A DNA stretch of 32,283 bases, from positions 1 through 32,283 of the forward strand of contig JAUNGO010000025.1 of the NCBI GenBank assembly GCA_030524475.1. The letters run 5' to 3'. This document shows positions 7,577 to 14,774 of this stretch, one piece after another. A program made the translations under genes and the position numbers. The stretch comes from Eggerthellaceae bacterium. GTDB lineage: Bacteria; Actinomycetota; Coriobacteriia; Coriobacteriales; Eggerthellaceae. The first letter of the stretch is position 1. The number at the start of each line of letters is the position of its first letter. Below the pieces are notes generated by a model that was given only the letters and a program-made list of their open reading frames with translations, was not told where the DNA came from and did no database searches.

Positions 7577-7610
7577 GAAGGCGGCCAGGTGCGTTCACCC
7601 CGCCGCCTTC
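7577..7610 (+). terminator. Hairpin terminator, probably originally of the kinase operon
   Basis: GAAGGCGGC (7577-7585) pairs with GCCGCCTTC (7602-7610), with an inner stem GGTG/CACC around CGTT, followed by CGTCTTCCCCTT. It lies 22 bases after the orphan kinase-end repeat. No plus-strand gene ends nearby, so it makes most sense as the terminator of the interrupted kinase operon. Confidence 0.6.
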
Positions 7611-7720
7611 CGTCTTCCCCTTATATTCCCGTGAAAAATTCCACTCTGTTCTCGCGGGGGTTTCCGTATTGCGCCATAATGAAACAATACGCGTTTTTTC
7701 GAGAAGGGGAGGTTTTTCGC

Positions 7721-8599
7721 ATGGCGGGAATCGACATCAAGCCTGATGCGCAGGGCAAGGTTCGCGATCTGTACGACTTGGGCGACAAGTTGCTGTTGGT
7801 GGCCACCGACCGCATTTCGGCGTTCGACTACATTTTGGAGGACGAAATTCCCTACAAGGGCCAGGTGCTCACGCAGCTGTCGTGCTTTTGGCTGGAGCTG
7901 CTTGAGGGTGTGATCGAGAACCACCTGATCAGCGCCGACGTGGCCGACCTGCCCGAGCAGTTCAAGCCCTACGCCGACTACCTGCGTGGGCGTTTCATGC
8001 TGGTGCGCAAGGCCGATATGTTCCCCGTCGAGTGCATCGTGCGCGGGTATCTGGCGGGCAGCGGCCTGAAGGAATACCAACGCCAAGGCACCGTGTGCGG
8101 TATCGAATTGCCGGCTGGCCTGGTGAACTCGTCCAAGCTGCCCGAGCCCATCTTCACGCCGTCCACCAAAGCCGAGATCGGCGACCACGACGAGAACATC
8201 AGCTTCGATCGCTGCGCCGAGATCATCGGCGAGCAAGACGCCGCCGCCCTGTGCGATTTGGCCATCAAGGTGTACTCCACGGCGCGCGACCATGCGGCCG
8301 AGCGCGGCGTGATCATCGCCGACACGAAGTTCGAGTTCGGGCGCATCGACGGCAAGATCATCCTGGCCGACGAGGTGCTCACCCCCGACTCCTCGCGTTT
8401 CTGGCCGGGTGATCAGTACGCCGAGGGCAAAGACCAGCCCAGCTTCGACAAGCAGTTCGTGCGCGACTGGCTCACCGCGAACTGGGACAAGAACTCGGGC
8501 ACCAAGCCGCCGCGCCTTCCCCAGGAGATCATCGAGAAGACTTCGGAGAAGTACATTCAGGCGTATGAGACCATAACCGGGAACAAATTCGAGCGATAG
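7721..8599 (+). CDS. purC: Phosphoribosylaminoimidazole-succinocarboxamide synthase
   Basis: PurC (SAICAR synthetase) joins aspartate to CAIR using ATP in purine synthesis. The 292-residue protein has GKVRDLYD (12-19), TDRISAFD (29-36), the ECIVRGYLAGSG segment and DTKFEFGR, all typical of the family; the length fits the longer PurC type. ATG at 7721 is chosen because AAGGGGAGG lies about eight bases upstream and homology starts there; the frame is open further upstream in the leader. A CATAAT box at about 7673 may be its -10. The next gene begins 21 bases after the stop and purL follows, giving a probable purine operon with a membrane protein between the two enzymes. Confidence 0.95.
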   Translation: MAGIDIKPDAQGKVRDLYDLGDKLLLVATDRISAFDYILEDEIPYKGQVLTQLSCFWLELLEGVIENHLISADVADLPEQFKPYADYLRGRFMLVRKADMFPVECIVRGYLAGSGLKEYQRQGTVCGIELPAGLVNSSKLPEPIFTPSTKAEIGDHDENISFDRCAEIIGEQDAAALCDLAIKVYSTARDHAAERGVIIADTKFEFGRIDGKIILADEVLTPDSSRFWPGDQYAEGKDQPSFDKQFVRDWLTANWDKNSGTKPPRLPQEIIEKTSEKYIQAYETITGNKFER

Positions 8600-8620
8600 A
8601 TTCAAGCATCAAGGAGCATC

Positions 8621-9295
8621 ATGTCCCAACGAAACCCGATGAACGAGCGCTACACGACCGAGGAACGCACGGGCGTGTCGCGCAAAAGCGCGGCGTCCGC
8701 CAAGCCGAAGCAGGCGGCGGCGTCTTCGGTGATCATCAAGCCGGTTGAGAAAACGCCGCAGCAGAAAAAGGCCGACCGCAAGGCCGAGCGCAAGAAGGCC
8801 CAGGCCGAGCAGCGCGAGCTCGACCGCAAGTACTACAAGCCCGACACGGAGCGCTACAAGCGCCTGAGGATGTTTTGGTGGATCAGCCTGATCGGCGCCA
8901 TCGCGTGCACGGCGGTTTCGTTCCTCGCGCGCGACTATCTGCCCGAAGTGGCGGCCATGGTGATCCTGTTCGCCGCGTATGCCCTGATCATCCTCGCGTT
9001 CTACATCGACCTGTCGCCGATTCGCAAAGAGCGTCGCGCATACCAGGAGCGCATGATCATCGAGGAAGAGAAGCAGAAGAAGGCCGCGAAGGCCGCCGCG
9101 CGTGCCGAGCGTGCGCAGCAGAGCCACCAGAAGGGCTCGGGCAAGAACCAGAACCGTCATGCGAAGGCGGCTGCTGAGGGCGCGGGCGCGCAAGAGGCGA
9201 AAACCGCCGAGGGCGCTGAGGGCGCGACCGGCGACGATGCGCCCGCCGAAGAGCCCAAGAAGGGCGGCTTGTTCGGCAAGTTCGGCAAGAAATAA
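8621..9295 (+). CDS. Two-helix membrane protein with charged tails, unknown function
   Basis: The 224-residue protein has two hydrophobic segments at about 83-103 and 109-130 joined by a short loop (ARDYLPE). The N-terminal region is basic and rich in Lys/Gln/Arg. The C-terminal tail (about 135-224) runs from a Lys/Glu/Ala-rich, probably helical part into an acidic Ala/Gly-rich part and ends KKGGLFGKFGKK. I do not recognise a named family. It has a good ribosome site (AAGGAG) and sits between purC and purL in the same direction, 21 bases after purC and 102 before purL, so it is probably co-transcribed. A role in purine synthesis is not implied by its sequence. Confidence 0.75.
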   Translation: MSQRNPMNERYTTEERTGVSRKSAASAKPKQAAASSVIIKPVEKTPQQKKADRKAERKKAQAEQRELDRKYYKPDTERYKRLRMFWWISLIGAIACTAVSFLARDYLPEVAAMVILFAAYALIILAFYIDLSPIRKERRAYQERMIIEEEKQKKAAKAAARAERAQQSHQKGSGKNQNRHAKAAAEGAGAQEAKTAEGAEGATGDDAPAEEPKKGGLFGKFGKK

Positions 9296-9397
9296 CTTCA
9301 TGTGCTGCGGCGCGCTGGGCGTCGCAGCCAAGAGCCGCGCGGGATCTTCCGCGCCCGCATTCAGCGGAATCGAAGGCACACGAGAAAGGCAAGACTC

Positions 9398-12300
9398 ATG
9401 GTCAAGCGTGTCTATGTTGAGAAGAAGCCCGGCTTCGACGTTGAGGCGCAGCAGCTGCTCGCCGAGCTGCGCGACATCCTGGGCATCGAGTCGCTCGAAG
9501 GCGTGCGGTTGGTGAACCGATACGACGTCGAGGGCATTACCGACACGCTGTTCGATCAGTGCGTGCCCACCGTGTTCAGCGAACCGCAGTCCGACGTGGC
9601 CGCGTTTGAGCAGCCTGACGCGCAGGGGGCTGTGGTGTTCGCCGTTGAGCCGCTGCCCGGGCAGTTCGATCAGCGCGCCGACAGCGCCAGCGAGTGCATT
9701 CAGTTGATCTCGCAAGGCGAGCGTCCGCAGGTGCTTTCCGCAAAGGTGTACTACTTGAAAGGCGCGCTGTCCGAAGCCGACGTCGCGGCGGTGAAGCATT
9801 ACGTCATCAACCCCGTCGAGTGCCGCGAAGCGTCGCTTGCTCCGCGCGACACGCTGGCGGTTGCCTATCCCGAGCCCGCCGACGTCGAGGTGATTGAGGG
9901 CTTCCGCACGCTCGACGAGGCGGGGCTGCAAGCGTTCATCGAGCAGCGCGGGCTGGCGATGGACTTGGCGGACATCACGTTCTGCCAGCAATACTTCGCC
10001 AACGACGAGCGGCGCGACCCCACCATCACCGAGATCAAGATGATCGACACCTATTGGTCGGACCACTGCCGCCACACCACGTTCGGCACGGTGCTTGAGA
10101 ACGTGGAGATCGACGACGCGGCCGTGCGCCGCGCGTTCGAGCGCTACCTCGAGATGCGCCACGAGCTGGGACGCGACGAGAAGCCCATCTGCCTCATGGA
10201 CATGGGCACCATCGGCGCGAAGTGGCTGAAGAAGCGGGGCATCCTGACGGGGCTCGACGAGTCCGAGGAGATAAACGCCTGCACCGTGAAGGTGAAGGTC
10301 GACGTGAACGGCGAGGAACAGGACTGGCTGTACCTGTTCAAGAACGAGACGCACAACCACCCCACCGAGATCGAGCCGTTCGGCGGCGCGGCCACGTGCG
10401 TGGGCGGCGCCATCCGCGACCCGTTGAGCGGGCGCAGCTACGTGTACCAGGCCATGCGCGTGACGGGCGCGGCCGACCCCACGGTGCCCGTGAGCGAAAC
10501 CATCCCCGGCAAGCTGCCGCAGCGCAAGCTGGTCACCACGGCGGCTGCGGGCTATTCCAGCTATGGCAACCAGATCGGCCTGGCCACGGGGCAGGTGCAC
10601 GAGCTGTACCACCCGGGCTACGCCGCCAAGCGCATGGAGATCGGCGCGGTGGTGGGCGCCACGCCCGCCGACCACGTGCGACGCGAGACGCCGGCACCGG
10701 GAGATGTGGTGGTGCTTTTGGGCGGGCGCACGGGCCGCGACGGTATCGGCGGCGCCACGGGCTCGTCGAAGGCGCACAACGTGGAGTCGCTCGAGACGTG
10801 CGGCGCCGAGGTGCAGAAGGGCAACGCCCCCGTTGAGCGCAAGATTCAGCGCCTGTTCCGCCGCGGCGACGCGTGCCGCATGATCAAGCGCTGCAACGAC
10901 TTCGGCGCGGGCGGCGTGTCGGTGGCCATCGGGGAGTTGGCGGACGGCGTGTTCGTGGAGCTCGACCGCGTGCCGAAGAAGTACGAGGGCCTCGACGGCA
11001 CCGAGTTGGCCATCGCCGAGAGCCAGGAACGCATGGCGGTGGCGCTGGCGGCCGAGGACGTGGACGCGTTCATCGCGCTGGCACACGAGGAAAACCTGGA
11101 AGCCACGCCCGTGGCGCGCGTGACGGAAGAAGCGCGCGTGCGCATGGAGTGGCGCGGAACCACCATCGTGGACGTGTCGCGCGACTTTTTGAACAGCAAC
11201 GGCGCGCCGAAGTACCAGGACGTGCACGTGGCGGAGCAGGGTGCGGATGCGGATGCGGCTGCTGGTGCGGCAACGGGCGCGAACGCGATGCCGGGCGCGG
11301 ATGCTGCCACGGCGACGCAGGGCGGCATGCCGAGCGTGCCGGGCGCCGCGTGCGACACGCTGGCCGCAGGGCTGCGCACGCTGGTGACCGACCTCAACGT
11401 GTGCTCGAACAAGGGGCTTTCCGAGCGTTTCGACTCCACCATTGGCGCCGCCACGGTGCTCATGCCGTTTGGCGGCAAGCATCAGCTGACGCCTTCGCAG
11501 GCCATGGTGGCGAAGCTGCCCGTGTTCGGTGAAACCACCACGTGCAGCGGCCTGGCCTGGGGATTCAACCCGTACCTCACGGCTGCCGACCAGTTCACGG
11601 GCTCGTATCTGGCGGTGCTGGAGTCGGTGGCGAAGCTGACGGCGGCCGGCTTCAAGCGCAAGGATATGTACCTCACGTTCCAAGAATACTTTGAGCGCCT
11701 GCGCGGTTGCTCCGAGCGTTGGGGCAAGCCCGTGGCGGCGGTGCTCGGCGCGCTGATGGCGCAGGTCGACCTGCGCGTGGGCGCCATCGGCGGCAAGGAC
11801 TCCATGTCGGGGTCGTTTGAGGACCTGGACGTGCCGCCGACGCTCGTGTCGTTCGCCACGGCGTGTGGCAAGGTCGACCGCGTGACCTCGCCCGAGTTCA
11901 AGGGCGCGGGGCATCGCGTGCTCGCGTTGATCCCGAAGTACGGCGCGCAGGGCAAGGCGTCTGTCGAGGCGGCTTCGAACTGCGAGGGCACGGCTGGCAT
12001 CGGTGCCGCCGTGTGCAGCCCGGAGCACCAGGGTGCCGGCTACTTCGGCGGCGGCTTCACGGGGTCCGATCTTGTCCCCGAGCCCATGAGCGTGAACTTC
12101 GTGACGAAGGTGGTCGAGGAGCTTATTGGCGACAAGTCGGCGGAGGCGGTGTCTGCCGTGGGCTTCGGCGGCATGGCCGAGACGCTCTTCAAGATGTGCG
12201 TGGGCAACGGCATCGGCGTGAAGCTGGCTGACGACGTGGCGCGCGCCGATTTGTTCAGGCACGCCTACGGCGCGTTCGTCGTTGAGCTGGCGGAGGGCAA

Positions 12301-13330
12301 AAGCGCGAGCAAGCTGCGTTCGAGCGGCTACATGGACGTGGTGTGCCTGGGCGAAACCACCGAGGCGTACGAGTTCGCGGCGTGCGGCGAAGTGGTCGAC
12401 TTGGCTGAGCTGCAGGAAGCGTGGGAGCACGGTATCGAAGACGTGTTCCCCTATCGGGGTGCAGGTTCGGCGGTCGATCCCATCTCCTTTACTGCTGCGG
12501 CGCCGCATGTGTTTGCGGGTCCGGCGGTGGCGCGGCCTCGCGTGGTTATCCCGGTGTTCCCCGGCAACAACTGCGAGTACGACTCGGCGGCGGCGTTCGA
12601 GCGCGCGGGTGCCGTGGTCGACACGTTCATCGTGAACAACCTTACGCCTGATGCAGTGGCGAAAAGCACGCGCGAACTGGTGAAACTCATCAAGGGTGCG
12701 CAAATCGTCATGATCCCGGGCGGCTTCTCGGGCGGCGACGAGCCCGACGGCTCGGCGAAGTTCATCACGGCGTTCTTCCGTGCGCCTGAGGTTACCGAGG
12801 CCGTGCGCGACCTGTTGCAGAACCGCGACGGCTTGATGCTCGGCATCTGCAACGGTTTCCAGGCGCTCGTGAAGCTGGGCCTGGTGCCTTACGGCGACAT
12901 TCGCCCGATGGACGAGAAATGCGCCACGCTGACGTTTAACAACATCGGCCGCCACCAGAGCAAGTTGGTGCGCACGCGCGTGGCCAGCTCGCTTTCCCCG
13001 TGGCTGTCGAAGTGCCAGGTGGGAGACATCCACACCGTGCCCATCAGCCACGGCGAGGGCCGCTTCGTGGCGCCGCCCGAGCTGCTTGCGCAGTTGGCGG
13101 AAAACGGCCAGGTGGCCACGCAGTACGTTGACGAGGCGGGCGTGCCGTCGATGGACCTTTCCGTGAACCCGAACGGCTCGCTGCTCGCCATCGAGGGCAT
13201 CACGAGCCCCGACGGGCGCGTGCTCGGCAAGATGGGACACACCGAGCGCAGCGGCGTGGGACTCTACAAAAACGTCCCCGGCGACCTGTACCAACCCCTT
13301 TTCGAAGGCGGCGTGAGCTATTTCGCGTAA
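9398..13330 (+). CDS. purL: Phosphoribosylformylglycinamidine synthase, single chain with glutaminase domain
   Basis: This 1310-residue FGAM synthase converts FGAR to FGAM with glutamine and ATP. It contains the synthetase and the PurQ-like amidotransferase in one chain. Synthetase motifs include SDHCRHTTF and ETHNHPTEIEPFGG; a second ATP-domain half follows. The glutaminase domain starts about residue 1047 (RVVIPVFPGNNCEYD), with nucleophile C1151 in GICNG and H1218/E1220 in SHGEGRF. ATG at 9398 (MVKRVYVEKK) is chosen because homology begins there and GAGAAAGG precedes it. Residues about 612-650 are an Ala/Gly/Asp-rich insert that looks like a low-complexity linker between the two synthetase halves. 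The enzyme completes the local purine cluster with purC and the PurF-like gene at 29261-30688. Confidence 0.96.
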   Translation: MVKRVYVEKKPGFDVEAQQLLAELRDILGIESLEGVRLVNRYDVEGITDTLFDQCVPTVFSEPQSDVAAFEQPDAQGAVVFAVEPLPGQFDQRADSASECIQLISQGERPQVLSAKVYYLKGALSEADVAAVKHYVINPVECREASLAPRDTLAVAYPEPADVEVIEGFRTLDEAGLQAFIEQRGLAMDLADITFCQQYFANDERRDPTITEIKMIDTYWSDHCRHTTFGTVLENVEIDDAAVRRAFERYLEMRHELGRDEKPICLMDMGTIGAKWLKKRGILTGLDESEEINACTVKVKVDVNGEEQDWLYLFKNETHNHPTEIEPFGGAATCVGGAIRDPLSGRSYVYQAMRVTGAADPTVPVSETIPGKLPQRKLVTTAAAGYSSYGNQIGLATGQVHELYHPGYAAKRMEIGAVVGATPADHVRRETPAPGDVVVLLGGRTGRDGIGGATGSSKAHNVESLETCGAEVQKGNAPVERKIQRLFRRGDACRMIKRCNDFGAGGVSVAIGELADGVFVELDRVPKKYEGLDGTELAIAESQERMAVALAAEDVDAFIALAHEENLEATPVARVTEEARVRMEWRGTTIVDVSRDFLNSNGAPKYQDVHVAEQGADADAAAGAATGANAMPGADAATATQGGMPSVPGAACDTLAAGLRTLVTDLNVCSNKGLSERFDSTIGAATVLMPFGGKHQLTPSQAMVAKLPVFGETTTCSGLAWGFNPYLTAADQFTGSYLAVLESVAKLTAAGFKRKDMYLTFQEYFERLRGCSERWGKPVAAVLGALMAQVDLRVGAIGGKDSMSGSFEDLDVPPTLVSFATACGKVDRVTSPEFKGAGHRVLALIPKYGAQGKASVEAASNCEGTAGIGAAVCSPEHQGAGYFGGGFTGSDLVPEPMSVNFVTKVVEELIGDKSAEAVSAVGFGGMAETLFKMCVGNGIGVKLADDVARADLFRHAYGAFVVELAEGKSASKLRSSGYMDVVCLGETTEAYEFAACGEVVDLAELQEAWEHGIEDVFPYRGAGSAVDPISFTAAAPHVFAGPAVARPRVVIPVFPGNNCEYDSAAAFERAGAVVDTFIVNNLTPDAVAKSTRELVKLIKGAQIVMIPGGFSGGDEPDGSAKFITAFFRAPEVTEAVRDLLQNRDGLMLGICNGFQALVKLGLVPYGDIRPMDEKCATLTFNNIGRHQSKLVRTRVASSLSPWLSKCQVGDIHTVPISHGEGRFVAPPELLAQLAENGQVATQYVDEAGVPSMDLSVNPNGSLLAIEGITSPDGRVLGKMGHTERSGVGLYKNVPGDLYQPLFEGGVSYFA

Positions 13331-13344
13331 CCGCCCGACGCTGC

Positions 13345-13445
13345 GAAGCGCTCGGGCACCCCATCTTGCCCCTTGTTTTGCGCTCGGCGTTGGCCAAAGC
13401 CAACTTGGCGCAAAAGCGGGGCAACCTGGGGCGCCGGAGCGCTTC
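13345..13445. terminator. Very long imperfect hairpin after purL
   Basis: The arms are about 47-50 bases and meet at GTTGGC-CAAA-GCCAAC. Outer ends GAAGCGCTC and GAGCGCTTC are complementary, and TTGCCCC/GGGGCAA and TTTTGCGC/GCGCAAAA pair between, with few mismatches or bulges. It is far longer than a standard terminator. It could end purL transcription but may be a third type of palindromic repeat element. Confidence 0.65.
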
Positions 13446-13516
13446 TCGCTGATGTCGACTAAAAGCTCGACCTGCCTCCTTGTCACATTGACCACACCCG
13501 ATGAAAGGTGGTTCCC

Positions 13517-13750
13517 ATGGGCTTTCTGAAAGACACGGCGGAGGAGTTCAGGCGTGGCGTCAGCGGCGTGGACACGTACGAGGTGGCCGGCAAAACGGTG
13601 ACGTGCTCGCATTGCGGCGGGCAGGATTTTAGCCGCGACTCGCGCCAGCTCAACACAACGGCCCTCACGTTTTTCGACCTCGACTGGGCGAACCGCAACG
13701 CCACCATCTACATCTGCAAGAACTGCGGCCACATCGAGTGGTTCGTGTAG
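13517..13750 (+). CDS. Small zinc-ribbon protein
   Basis: The 77-residue protein has two CxxC pairs, C30/C33 (TCSHCGG) and C67/C70 (CKNCGH), which should bind one zinc ion in a ribbon fold. The remainder is a short helical N-terminus and beta-strand segments. Such proteins often bind nucleic acid or act as protein adaptors; the sequence does not say which. ATG at 13517 is chosen over GTG at 13508 because AAAGGTGG is better placed. It is separated from purL by the long hairpin and is convergent with the DUF3990 module. Confidence 0.8.
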   Translation: MGFLKDTAEEFRRGVSGVDTYEVAGKTVTCSHCGGQDFSRDSRQLNTTALTFFDLDWANRNATIYICKNCGHIEWFV

Positions 13751-13773
13751 CGATTTGCCTCAACTCGTTCCGT

Positions 13774-14220
13774 TTACTCGAGTAATTCGTCCGCTTCGTA
13801 GCATGCGGCAATGTAGCTGCGAGGTTGGTAGAAAAAATCGGTGTTGTAGTCGGAAATGGCGTCGCTCACCCACGACGAGTACACGTTTTGCAGCATGGCT
13901 ACGGGGTCGCCGTCGTCGGGCATGACGTCTTCCACGAGCCTGCTGTACACCCCGGCAATCGTCCAACGCTCCGGTGCTTCATACTTGCAATCTCCTACGT
14001 TGTCGAAGTTGCCGTCGGTGATGTTCGCCATCTCGCAGTACTCGTCGGCAACGTGGTCGATCGAATCGCTGTGCAGTACGTCGGCATATTGATATATGCG
14101 GTGCAGCAGATCGGTGCCCAGCTGGGCAACAACCTCGCCGCGCTTCACTTTCCTCGTGCGCCCGATGTGCTCGATGAGCCCGCAGGTGTAAAACAAGTCG
14201 TTGTCGTTCTTAATCTTCAC
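13774..14220 (-). CDS. Partner protein of DUF3990 module, candidate antitoxin
   Basis: The 148-residue acidic protein has no named domain I can assign with certainty. Its first half (LIEHIGRTRKVKRGEVVAQLG, then LHSDSIDHVADEYCE) loosely resembles DUF3791-type proteins that accompany DUF3990. The second half ends in SSWVSDAISDYNTDFFYQPR. I recall similar proteins beside DUF3990 genes in gut anaerobes, but cannot verify it. Its start overlaps the end of the DUF3990 gene by 11 bases, so translation is coupled with the toxin-like gene first. Base composition is less GC-rich than the purine genes, fitting an accessory module. The antitoxin role is inference from position. Confidence 0.7.
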   Translation of the reverse strand: MKIKNDNDLFYTCGLIEHIGRTRKVKRGEVVAQLGTDLLHRIYQYADVLHSDSIDHVADEYCEMANITDGNFDNVGDCKYEAPERWTIAGVYSRLVEDVMPDDGDPVAMLQNVYSSWVSDAISDYNTDFFYQPRSYIAACYEADELLE

Positions 14221-14701
14221 GGGAAACCTCGTAGCTTCTGAGAAATTTCAATGTAGTCAGCGCGCGAGCAGTGTGAAAGCTGATTTGGTGGGTCGGTTTT
14301 TTGAACTTCGCCAACGCCCAAAACGCTTCGCGGGAAATTTTCCCGCTGGCAAAATCTTCCACATAGTTGAATATCGAGTCGTTCGCCATCGGCCCTTCGA
14401 CGATGTCATAATCGTGGGGAACGCCTTGTCGGCATGCTGCGATGAAGTCGAGCCATTCCTCGGTCATTTCGGCGAACCGCAACACACGAAGCGACTCGTC
14501 GGGTGTGTAGCAATACTCGTTCATAACCCCGCTGCCCGAAAAACGGCATGCCCATTTTCGCGCTTGCTCGGGGTAAAGCGTGCAGTAAAAGCCGAAATAG
14601 AAGTCTTTATTGAAGCGTGCGACCCTGATTTCGGGAAACTCCACCGCTTCCTTGCTGCCGTGATAAAGGGTTATAGCGTTCGCGTTCGCTTCGGCGGTCA
14701 T
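14210..14701 (-). CDS. DUF3990 protein, predicted ADP-ribosyltransferase-like toxin
   Basis: The 163-residue protein matches the DUF3990 pattern. ITLYHGSKEAVEFPEI (10-25) carries a histidine (H14) where ADP-ribosyltransferases bind NAD. DFYFGFYCT and EQARKWACRF follow, then DIVEGPMANDSIFNYV (99-114) and a C-terminal THQISFHTARALTTLKF (137-153). The family is predicted to be ADP-ribosyltransferase toxins; the activity of this protein is not shown by sequence alone. It is the first gene of a two-gene unit overlapping its partner. AAAGG precedes the ATG, and a TACAAT box lies at 14738-14733 on the minus strand. Confidence 0.8.
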   Translation of the reverse strand: MTAEANANAITLYHGSKEAVEFPEIRVARFNKDFYFGFYCTLYPEQARKWACRFSGSGVMNEYCYTPDESLRVLRFAEMTEEWLDFIAACRQGVPHDYDIVEGPMANDSIFNYVEDFASGKISREAFWALAKFKKPTHQISFHTARALTTLKFLRSYEVSRED

Positions 14702-14774
14702 GCGTATGCCTTTCGTTTGGGGCTAGCTTAGTATTGTACTACGCCTCTTTGCATTCGCCCGCGCGTCCCTGCTC

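Noticed and set aside
8609-13732. A 1707-codon open frame on the minus strand opposite purC-end/purL
   Set aside because: It is His/Arg/Ala-rich nonsense, an antisense shadow of GC-rich third positions in purL. It has no domain, and purL is certain.
13774-13785. 12-bp perfect palindrome TTACTCGAGTAA at the end of the DUF3990 partner gene
   Set aside because: It contains the stop codon and a chance XhoI-like core; too short to claim a function.
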